Assembly (NCBI GenBank): GCA_002342205.1
Contig: DDPN01000082.1
Coordinates: forward strand, 1 to 6,613
Origin: Chitinophagaceae bacterium UBA2467
Lineage (GTDB): Bacteria > Bacteroidota > Bacteroidia > Chitinophagales > Chitinophagaceae
Reading direction: 5' to 3'
DNA length: 6,613 nt
Below are positions 1 through 4,984 of this stretch, one piece after another (the stretch's first letter is position 1; every line of letters starts with the position of its first letter). A program made the position numbers and the translations under genes. The notes beneath the pieces are model-generated. The model was given only the letters and a program-made list of their open reading frames with translations, made no database searches and was not told where the DNA came from.

Positions 1-119
1 CTTCCTAATCCAAAATCCTGTTTGATTGTCTGTAAGGGGCTAGGAGCGGGGGTTTTTAATTGAGCCTGCCCAGCAGAAAGTATCATTAATGAGAGGGCAA
101 GAAATACAAGTTTTTTCAT
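1..119 (-). CDS. DUF2911 domain secreted protein, N-terminal part only
   Basis: This is a partial gene: it begins at the ATG whose complement is 117-119 and runs off the left edge after 39 full codons. The first 20 or so residues (MKKLVFLALSLMILSAGQAQ) are a classic signal peptide: a Lys-Lys start, a hydrophobic core and a cleavage site near AGQA-Q. No lipobox cysteine is present, so export to the periplasm or outside is expected. The next residues, LKTPAPSPLQTIKQDFGLG, match the conserved opening of Bacteroidota DUF2911 proteins as I know them (PAPSP, then a QDFGL block). The family has no established biochemical role. The gene follows xerD on the same strand after a gap of about 50 bp and has its own promoter-like sequence in that gap, so it may be transcribed separately. 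The family call rests on a short segment. Confidence 0.8.
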   Translation of the reverse strand, partial: MKKLVFLALSLMILSAGQAQLKTPAPSPLQTIKQDFGLG

Positions 120-140
120 GTGAATGAATTTTTAGGGATA

Positions 141-169
141 CAAAATTAGTGATTGCCTATGAAAGCCAA
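141..169 (-). promoter_or_regulatory. Putative Bacteroidota-type promoter for the DUF2911 gene
   Basis: Read on the minus strand, the gap between xerD and the DUF2911 gene contains TAATTTTG (complement of 141-148). This is a full match to the Bacteroidota -7 consensus TAnnTTTG. A TTG (complement of 167-169) lies 18 bp upstream, a plausible -33 element for the primary sigma factor of this phylum. Transcription would start near 135 and give a leader of about 15 nt. The element directly abuts the end of xerD. The motif match is seen; promoter activity is inferred. Confidence 0.5.
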
Positions 170-1078
170 CTATTCAGTTTTAACAAACCCGGGGTGGAAC
201 TGTTGCAAGGTTTTTCGAAGAAATTCACGATCCAGATGCGTATAAATTTCCGTAGTTGTAATACTGGCATGGCCCAACATCTCTTGCACTGCACGTAGGT
301 CTGCGCCACCCTCAATTAGATGGGTCGCAAATGAATGCCTGAATGTATGCGGCGAAACTGTTTTGTTAATTCCTGCACGTTTAGCCAGATCGCGAATAAT
401 ATAAAAAACCATCACTCGTGATAGGGGTCCCCCTCTTTTATTTAAAAAAACAAAATCCTCATTACCTCTCTGGGGTTGAATCTGTGTACGAGTGGTCTGT
501 TTGTAAAGTTGGATATACTTGATTGCGCTGTCTCCTATGGGAACGAGCCTTTCTTTATCGCCTTTTCCTCTTACTCTGACAAACCCAAGGTCTAAGTAAA
601 GTTTAGAGAGTTGCAATTGGACCAATTCGCTTACACGAAGGCCACAACTATACAATGTTTCCAGCATGGCTTTGTTTCGGGTGCCTTCTGGCTTACTCAA
701 ATCGATTTGAGCAATTAGGTTTTCAATTTCTTCAAAGCTGAGTGTGTCCGGTAGAGTTCTTTTTCGTTTAGGGGCCTCTAGTAAGGTGGTGGGGTCAGTT
801 TGACTGATTTGTTCGAGAATACAATAGCGATAAAATGATTTAATGCCAGATAAAATACGTGCTTGCGAACCAGCCGAGAAGCCCAACTCATGAATCCATT
901 TTAAAAAAATGCGCAAGTCAGCTGGCTCCACTGCAGCAGGTGATTTTGGTTCCTTACTGATGGTAAGAAATCGAACCAGTAATTCAACGTCTCTTATATA
1001 GGCCTGTACGGAGTTATCGGAAAGAGACTTTTCCAGTTGTAGCCAAGCTTTGAATCCCTTGATAGAAGGCTCCCACAT
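170..1078 (-). CDS. xerD: Site-specific tyrosine recombinase XerD
   Basis: The 302-residue product is a tyrosine recombinase. With its XerC partner it is expected to resolve chromosome dimers at dif near the terminus, with FtsK activating XerD at the division septum. Residues about 1-85 form the SAM-like core-binding domain, and about 108-285 the catalytic domain. All six catalytic residues are visible: R148 in GLRVSEL, K172 in GKGDKE, H244 and R247 in HTFRH, H270 in LGHAS and nucleophile Y279 in EIYTH. These numbers coincide with those of Escherichia coli XerD, and the length is close to its 298 residues, which supports XerD over XerC or an integron or phage integrase. The ATG start is favoured because it places the N-terminus as in the family and has a GGAG 8 nt upstream. 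The gene begins 5 bp after the lipoprotein gene and is probably co-transcribed with it. No att-like repeats or phage genes flank it, so it looks like the housekeeping copy. Confidence 0.95.
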   Translation of the reverse strand: MWEPSIKGFKAWLQLEKSLSDNSVQAYIRDVELLVRFLTISKEPKSPAAVEPADLRIFLKWIHELGFSAGSQARILSGIKSFYRYCILEQISQTDPTTLLEAPKRKRTLPDTLSFEEIENLIAQIDLSKPEGTRNKAMLETLYSCGLRVSELVQLQLSKLYLDLGFVRVRGKGDKERLVPIGDSAIKYIQLYKQTTRTQIQPQRGNEDFVFLNKRGGPLSRVMVFYIIRDLAKRAGINKTVSPHTFRHSFATHLIEGGADLRAVQEMLGHASITTTEIYTHLDREFLRKTLQQFHPGFVKTE

Positions 1079-1083
1079 GTGTA

Positions 1084-1740
1084 TTACTCCAGAATAATTT
1101 TCTTTTCCTTTTCAACCCAGTCATTTCCAATTTTGATTCGTACCCAAATGCGGTCTCTGGTAACATTAACACTGTCAATGTGATCATGTAATGCGTCGTA
1201 GTCAATATCCAATTTTTGGCCAAAAGTCATCATTGCTTTTTTACCCTCTATAGCGTCTTCGACAAAAATATTTCCTCGATCGGTGTTCACGATCAGCCCC
1301 TCTGCAATTGAAAATTTAGGATCCATGGGGTTGATGCCACTACTTTTTAAACTAAATGGCGTCTCTTTGTCATAAGGCAATTTAATTTGAAAGCCTCTTC
1401 CGGTAAGACAGTCATTAAATAAGATCCAGGCATATTTATTCTCATTAAACTGCGCTCGTACAAAATCTTTATTGATTTTAATGGAGGCCCCAATAAGGTA
1501 GGAGAATCCAATTTTTCGATTCGTTCCAAGTCCCTCATAACTCCATATCAGCGTGTCAGGAAGACAATTTGCAATGGATATTTTAACGGTAGGTTTACTT
1601 TGATGCGTTCCGGTGAAGCTAATTGTATCGCTACTGCAGCTCGTATCGCAGAAAGTGGGGGGAGGAGAAGAGAACCAATTACAAGACGAAAGAAAGATAA
1701 AAGGCATGCTCAAGGTGAGCAGCAAGAGGATTCGCTTCAT
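1084..1740 (-). CDS. Uncharacterised lipoprotein
   Basis: I do not recognise the family of this 218-residue protein. Residues 1-20 are a lipoprotein signal peptide: Lys-Arg, a long hydrophobic stretch, then the lipobox LSSC with the acylated cysteine at position 20. The mature protein begins NWFSS, which lacks the acidic or lysine-rich tag that directs many Bacteroidota lipoproteins to the outer surface. A short linker (SPPPTF) follows. Cysteines 31 and 35 (CDTSC) and 59 and 111 could form disulfides in the periplasm. The rest alternates short hydrophobic and polar stretches (for example TVKISIANC, FQIKLPYD, IWVRIKIG), suggesting a mostly beta fold, with a charged C-terminus. No catalytic motif is evident. 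The gene is the first of a probable unit with xerD (5 bp gap) and diverges from the YkgJ-family gene across 51 bp. A functional link to recombination is not shown by the sequence. Confidence 0.85.
   Translation of the reverse strand: MKRILLLLTLSMPFIFLSSCNWFSSPPPTFCDTSCSSDTISFTGTHQSKPTVKISIANCLPDTLIWSYEGLGTNRKIGFSYLIGASIKINKDFVRAQFNENKYAWILFNDCLTGRGFQIKLPYDKETPFSLKSSGINPMDPKFSIAEGLIVNTDRGNIFVEDAIEGKKAMMTFGQKLDIDYDALHDHIDSVNVTRDRIWVRIKIGNDWVEKEKKIILE
1087..1090 (-). promoter_or_regulatory. Shine-Dalgarno-like site for xerD at the end of the upstream gene
   Basis: On the minus strand the sequence GGAGTAATACACATG joins the last codon and TAA stop of the lipoprotein gene to the xerD ATG. The GGAG sits 8 nt before the start codon and lies in the final codons of the upstream gene. 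It is the clearest Shine-Dalgarno-like match before any start in this window. It supports the chosen xerD start and suggests translational coupling to the lipoprotein gene. Many Bacteroidota genes do not depend on such sites, so its functional weight is uncertain. Confidence 0.45.
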
Positions 1741-1754
1741 GGCGATTGTTTTGT

Positions 1755-1762
1755 CAAATTTA
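1755..1762 (-). promoter_or_regulatory. Putative -7 promoter element for the lipoprotein-xerD unit
   Basis: The minus strand reads TAAATTTG here, a full match to the Bacteroidota -7 consensus TAnnTTTG, 14 nt before the lipoprotein ATG. Transcription would start roughly 8 nt before the gene, giving a very short leader. No TTTG or TTG sits at the expected -33 spacing, so the call rests on the octamer alone. The same octamer occurs before the DUF6580 gene. Confidence 0.35.
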
Positions 1763-1791
1763 AATGCTTTGATTGATTATCTTCGCTAGCC

Positions 1792-2304
1792 ATGAAAAAC
1801 AAGAAATCATTTTCTCTTCGCTCATTTATTTCGAAAAGAAATAAAGCACGCAGACGGATGCGTATTTTTTTGACTAAGCTCGAAAAGCAAAAGCCGTCTG
1901 GCATCGATAAAAAAATTGGTAAGTGGGAAAAAGAAGTATGGAAAGAAGTTGACTGCCTCTCCTGTGCTAATTGCTGTAAGACGATGACTCCTACGTACAC
2001 AGTGAGGGATTTAAAGCGTATTTCGAAGCATTTCGGAATGACGGTTACCGAGTTCAAGAAAAAATGGCTACACAGGGAGCGCGGTGGTGACAGGGATTGG
2101 ATGAATAAGAGCACTCCTTGTCAGTTTTTGAATAAAAAAGATAACAAGTGTTCTATCTATGCGATCCGACCTGCTGATTGTGCAGGCTTCCCACACCTTG
2201 CAAAGGATTTTCAGGATTTTGTTCATATCCACCACCAAAACGTGGATAGTTGTCCTGCTACTTTTGCTTTGGTTGAAAAAATGATGGCTGATTTTCAAAA
2301 GTAG
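1792..2304 (+). CDS. YkgJ-family cysteine cluster protein
   Basis: The 170-residue protein belongs to the YkgJ / CxxCxxCC family (zinc- or iron-sulfur-binding by prediction, molecular role unknown). The cluster is C55-x2-C58-x2-C61-C62, followed by C110, C120, C130 and C154, eight cysteines in all. The later ones lie in the family blocks TPCQFL, KCSIY and RPADCAGFP. Residues 1-41 form a strongly basic N-terminal segment with 16 Lys or Arg and no acidic residue except E31 and D39. I recall similar basic leaders in other Bacteroidota members, so it is probably genuine. The alternative ATG at 1858 (residue 23) would remove half of it. There is no signal peptide or membrane helix, so the protein is expected to be cytoplasmic. 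It is divergent from the lipoprotein gene, and its last 10 bases overlap the end of the convergent yraN gene. Confidence 0.9.
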   Translation: MKNKKSFSLRSFISKRNKARRRMRIFLTKLEKQKPSGIDKKIGKWEKEVWKEVDCLSCANCCKTMTPTYTVRDLKRISKHFGMTVTEFKKKWLHRERGGDRDWMNKSTPCQFLNKKDNKCSIYAIRPADCAGFPHLAKDFQDFVHIHHQNVDSCPATFALVEKMMADFQK

Positions 2305-2651
2305 ACATCCGAAAATAGCTCCACGATAGGTTCTTGTTCGGGAACTAAGGTTACCGCAACAACATCATACTGCACCCATTTGTATTTTTTGTGGAGCGCC
2401 AGAAATGATTGAGAGGCCCGTTGAAAATGGATGAACTTTTTATAGTTCACACTTAGTTCTGGGCCTCCGCAACGTGTAGTTGTTCTCGTTTTTACCTCGA
2501 TAAAATGAATGAATTCATTGTGAAGTGCAATAAGATCAATTTCAAGTTTTCCAAATCGCCAATTTTTATAAATGACAATATAGCCCTGTTGAGAGAGCCA
2601 GTTGGCGGCGAGCATTTCTCCTTTTTTTCCAGTTTCAATATGAGACGTCAT
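2295..2651 (-). CDS. YraN family protein (UPF0102), endonuclease-like fold
   Basis: The 118-residue product has the full length and motif order of the YraN/UPF0102 family, which shares the restriction-endonuclease-like (PD-(D/E)xK) fold. Visible motifs are the N-terminal GKKGEMLAANWL helix with E12, the GYIVIYKNWR strand with the conserved Asn-x-Arg, the acidic pair in KLEIDLIA (E37, D39), and IEVKTR with E52 and K54. D39, E52 and K54 are the expected metal and catalytic residues and all are intact. The cellular role of the family is not established; a nuclease or DNA-processing job is inferred from the fold. The start is the ATG whose complement is 2649-2651, matching the short N-terminus usual in the family. 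The gene is divergent from manA across 36 bp and overlaps the YkgJ-family gene by 10 bp tail to tail, ending in TGA. Confidence 0.92.
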   Translation of the reverse strand: MTSHIETGKKGEMLAANWLSQQGYIVIYKNWRFGKLEIDLIALHNEFIHFIEVKTRTTTRCGGPELSVNYKKFIHFQRASQSFLALHKKYKWVQYDVVAVTLVPEQEPIVELFSDVYF

Positions 2652-2687
2652 CCATTATCTTTACGATAAGTATAATAGATTCGCTGT
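2652..2687. promoter_or_regulatory. Compact divergent promoter region between yraN and manA
   Basis: Only 36 bp separate the two start codons, so transcription signals for both directions must lie here or inside the genes. On the plus strand TATCTTTA (2656-2663) matches five of the six fixed positions of the Bacteroidota TAnnTTTG element. TATAAT (2671-2676) is a perfect classical -10 hexamer, but it has no matching -35 and sits only 11 nt before the manA ATG. No clear element was found on the minus strand for yraN. Which of these is used cannot be decided from the sequence. Confidence 0.25.
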
Positions 2688-3857
2688 ATGAGTTCAATAT
2701 ATTTAGTTAAAGGAGTGGTGAAGCATTACGATTGGGGCGGTCATCATTTTTTACCCGCCTTATTGAATGTTGAGGATACGCAGCAGCCCTTTGCTGAGTA
2801 TTGGATGGGAACGCATCCGCAGGGGGTTTCTCAGCTGGAAAATGAAGATGGTTCCAGTTTTTCCTTAAAAGACAAGTTGAATAACCTAACCTTTTTACTG
2901 AAAGTATTGGATGTAAAGGATATGCTGTCCATACAGGTTCATCCCACTAAGGCGGCTGCTAAAATTGAGTTTGAGCGAGAGAATCGGGAAGGAATTGATT
3001 TATCTGCTCCTACCCGCAACTATAAAGACGATAATCATAAGCCCGAGCTGATGGTAGCTCTAAGTTCATTCTGGTTACTCCATGGGTTTAAAGTAGAGCA
3101 ACAGTTGAAAGAGACCTTGGAAACGGTAAGCGAGTTTGCTAGTCTACTTCCGGTTTGGGAAAAGGGAGGAAATGAGGCGCTTTACAAGCATGTTATGAAT
3201 TTGTCACAACAAGAGACAGATCAACTTTTGCTGCCTTTGCTTAAGAGACTATCCAACCAGTATCAAAAAGGAGCGTTGCCAAAAAGCTCACCCGATTTTT
3301 GGGCAGCCAGAGCAGGGGAGATGTATTGCAAAAATGGACATGCCGACAGGGGAATTTTTTCAATCTACTTTTTTAACCTCGTGCACGTTAATCCTGGCGA
3401 GGCTGTGTTTCAGGACGCCGGCATTCCTCATGCTTATTTGGAGGGACAGAATGTTGAAATTATGGCCAACTCTGACAACGTATTAAGAGGCGGCCTTACA
3501 TCCAAACATGTTGATGTTTCTGAGTTGATGAAGCACACACGTTGTGAGGGTATCGTTCCCCAACTATTACTACCCCAAAAAAAGGACGAATCTGTCAAAT
3601 GGTTTGAAACGCCTGTATCTGATTTTCGTTTGGGGGTATTAACACTGGAAGGAGGCTTAATAAAGGAATTACAGATGGGTCAGCCTTGCTTTCTATTAAG
3701 TTTAGGTGGTACTGTGGAGTTAACCAGTGTGAAAACACAAGTGACACTTAAACAAGGCCAGATTGCTGCATTTTGGGATGGGGCAGCGCCATTGACTGTA
3801 TCATCTGTATCAAACACAGTAGTTTATATTGCTACCAGTGGTATCCACACTAGTTAA
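2688..3857 (+). CDS. manA: Class I mannose-6-phosphate isomerase
   Basis: The 389-residue enzyme interconverts mannose 6-phosphate and fructose 6-phosphate, linking glycolysis to GDP-mannose synthesis for surface glycans and to mannose use. It is a zinc-dependent cupin enzyme of the type I family, and its length is nearly that of Escherichia coli ManA (391). The family opening HYDWGG (13-18) is present. The zinc ligands are visible: Q83 and H85 in IQVHP, E120 in HKPEL and H248 in GIPHAYLEG. The catalytic arginine is R267 in SDNVLRGGLT. A helical insert at about 135-215 precedes the second half of the catalytic cupin, and the C-terminal 80 residues form a second small cupin-like domain. The protein is cytoplasmic. 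The ATG start puts the HYDWGG block at the usual distance from the N-terminus; no Shine-Dalgarno site is seen. No other mannose or GDP-mannose gene is nearby. The DUF6580 gene follows after 65 bp. Confidence 0.95.
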   Translation: MSSIYLVKGVVKHYDWGGHHFLPALLNVEDTQQPFAEYWMGTHPQGVSQLENEDGSSFSLKDKLNNLTFLLKVLDVKDMLSIQVHPTKAAAKIEFERENREGIDLSAPTRNYKDDNHKPELMVALSSFWLLHGFKVEQQLKETLETVSEFASLLPVWEKGGNEALYKHVMNLSQQETDQLLLPLLKRLSNQYQKGALPKSSPDFWAARAGEMYCKNGHADRGIFSIYFFNLVHVNPGEAVFQDAGIPHAYLEGQNVEIMANSDNVLRGGLTSKHVDVSELMKHTRCEGIVPQLLLPQKKDESVKWFETPVSDFRLGVLTLEGGLIKELQMGQPCFLLSLGGTVELTSVKTQVTLKQGQIAAFWDGAAPLTVSSVSNTVVYIATSGIHTS

Positions 3858-3888
3858 TAACTAACTGCAAGAGTTTCTTCAATTCAAT

Positions 3889-3896
3889 TAAATTTG
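3889..3896 (+). promoter_or_regulatory. Putative -7 promoter element for the DUF6580 gene
   Basis: TAAATTTG here fully matches the Bacteroidota -7 consensus TAnnTTTG and lies 26 nt before the ATG of the membrane-protein gene, leaving room for a leader of about 20 nt. No TTTG or TTG is seen at the expected -33 position. If used, this element would let the gene be expressed independently of manA despite the 65-bp gap. The match is seen; its use is inferred. Confidence 0.4.
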
Positions 3897-3922
3897 CTAC
3901 ACATCACCCGAAACATTTTCTC

Positions 3923-4492
3923 ATGAACAACCTTTTCAAGTCGGTACTTTTTGCAACTCTTTTAGTAATCATTACTACAGCTTGTAAATACTTTTTTGGA
4001 CCTGAAATTGCACTTTCTGGTTTTTCTCCAGTGATTGCGATTGCTTTGTTCTCAGGTTTTGTGATACGTCAAAAAGAATGGTTGTTTTTCTTTTCGCTTA
4101 CTTCTTTATTTGTCAGTGACCTGGCCATTGAATTGTTATACCAGAATGGCTTATTTGATTATGCAGGCGTATACGCTGGTCAATGGAAAAACTATGCGCT
4201 GCTTCTATCCATCACTTTTGTTGGGTATTTATTTCAAGGTCGCTCGGTGAAAGGAATTTTTGCAGGAGCTTTCTCTGGCGCTACACTTTTCTTTTTGCTC
4301 TCTAATGGTATGGTTTGGTTGTATTCTTCTGAGGCTATTTATAGTAAAGACTTGGCTGGATTAACTACTTGTTACATTGCGGGATTGCCCTTCTATAAAA
4401 ATTCAGTGTTGTCTACACTTGTTTTTTTACCAGGCGTTCTTTTCCTCTATAATTATTTATCGCTGCGTAAAAAGGCAATCGTACTAGCTTAA
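3923..4492 (+). CDS. DUF6580 family integral membrane protein
   Basis: The 189-residue protein is very hydrophobic, with about six predicted membrane helices near residues 5-22, 34-49, 53-72, 91-106, 110-134 and 159-180 and a basic C-terminal tail (LRKK). Several blocks resemble the DUF6580 family as I remember it: GFSPVIAIALFSG (33-45), FVSDLAIE (63-70), the LFFLLSNGMVWL stretch (122-133) with its Asn-x-x-x-Trp, and AGLTTCYIAGLPFYKN (145-160). The function of the family is unknown. Its size, six-helix layout and conserved small-residue helices are reminiscent of the substrate-binding S component of ECF vitamin transporters, but I see no ECF ATPase or T-component gene nearby, so that remains an inference. 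Cys21 follows the first helix as TTAC, but position -3 is Thr, so a lipobox is unlikely. It lies 65 bp after manA and is convergent with rnhA, 16 bp away. Confidence 0.78.
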   Translation: MNNLFKSVLFATLLVIITTACKYFFGPEIALSGFSPVIAIALFSGFVIRQKEWLFFFSLTSLFVSDLAIELLYQNGLFDYAGVYAGQWKNYALLLSITFVGYLFQGRSVKGIFAGAFSGATLFFLLSNGMVWLYSSEAIYSKDLAGLTTCYIAGLPFYKNSVLSTLVFLPGVLFLYNYLSLRKKAIVLA

Positions 4493-4508
4493 TCGTACAG
4501 GTAAAACT

Positions 4509-4982
4509 TTACGCTTCCTTTTCTTGCTCGTAAACCTGATCGGAAATTTTTGATCCATTGATAGCGGCATTGGTTGCTAACTCATCACATTTGTTGTTGT
4601 AAGGATTGTCTGCATGACCTTTGACCCATTTAAATGTTACGTGATGTAATTGGAGTAATGCATGTAGCTCTCTCCACAGATCTGGATTTTTTTTGCCGCC
4701 TTTGAAATTTGTTGCAATCCATTTTTTTAGCCAGCCCTCTTTGATTGCCTTTACAACATATTGGCTATCGGAGTAAACAGTAACATGTAGTCCATTTTTT
4801 TTCAGGGCTTTGAGTCCTTCAATAACCGCCATTAGTTCCATTCGATTATTGGTAGTGAAATGAAAACCCTGGGCTAATTCTCGTTCAAGTGTCCCGTATT
4901 TTAAAATGACTCCATAGCCTCCCGGACCAGGGTTTCCTCTGGAAGAACCGTCAGTATAGATTACAACATGTTCGCTAGTCAT
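4509..4982 (-). CDS. rnhA: Ribonuclease HI
   Basis: The 157-residue enzyme cleaves the RNA strand of RNA-DNA hybrids, removing R-loops and contributing to primer removal in the cytoplasm. Its length matches bacterial RNase HI (about 155). The metal-binding catalytic residues are all present: D11 in IYTDGSSRGNPGPGGYG, E49 in NNRMELMA, D72 in VYSDSQYV and D133 in NKCDELA, plus the conserved H123 in KGHADN. The basic region LKKWIATNFKGGKKNPDLW (85-103) corresponds to the hybrid-binding handle of the Escherichia coli-type enzyme, which argues for a true RnhA, not a handle-less homologue. No N-terminal hybrid-binding domain is fused. The gene starts 2 bp after the acyl-CoA carboxylase gene with no Shine-Dalgarno site, so it is probably expressed from that gene's transcript. 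It converges with the DUF6580 gene. Confidence 0.96.
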   Translation of the reverse strand: MTSEHVVIYTDGSSRGNPGPGGYGVILKYGTLERELAQGFHFTTNNRMELMAVIEGLKALKKNGLHVTVYSDSQYVVKAIKEGWLKKWIATNFKGGKKNPDLWRELHALLQLHHVTFKWVKGHADNPYNNKCDELATNAAINGSKISDQVYEQEKEA

Positions 4983-4984
4983 AT

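Noticed and set aside
170..1078. Tyrosine recombinase as a marker of an integrative element
   Set aside because: It matches housekeeping XerD in length and in the exact positions of all six catalytic residues, and there are no flanking att-like repeats, tRNA gene, or phage or conjugation genes.
1014..1223. Short minus-strand frame across the lipoprotein-xerD junction
   Set aside because: It overlaps both real genes in another frame and has no domain or start signal.
1778..1785. TATCTTCG as a -7 promoter element for the YkgJ-family gene
   Set aside because: It matches five of six fixed positions of TAnnTTTG but lies only 6 nt before the ATG and has no -33 element at a proper distance.
1737..2114. 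125-residue open frame antisense to the YkgJ-family gene
   Set aside because: It lies opposite a well-supported gene with the CxxCxxCC motif, its product shows no recognisable domain, and it overlaps the lipoprotein start. It is a shadow frame.
2068..2298. 76-residue minus-strand frame opposite the YkgJ-family gene
   Set aside because: Antisense to the conserved cysteine blocks of the real gene, with no recognisable motif.
3851..3863. TAGTTAATAACTA palindrome around the manA stop codon as a terminator or operator
   Set aside because: The arms are 6 bp of almost pure A/T with a one-base centre and no following T-run. A hairpin would be unstable, and such a short AT palindrome is plausible by chance.
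3980..3985. TTAC at residues 18-21 of the DUF6580 protein as a lipobox
   Set aside because: The -3 position is Thr where Leu/Val/Ile is expected, and the protein is a multi-helix membrane protein without a lipoprotein-type mature domain.
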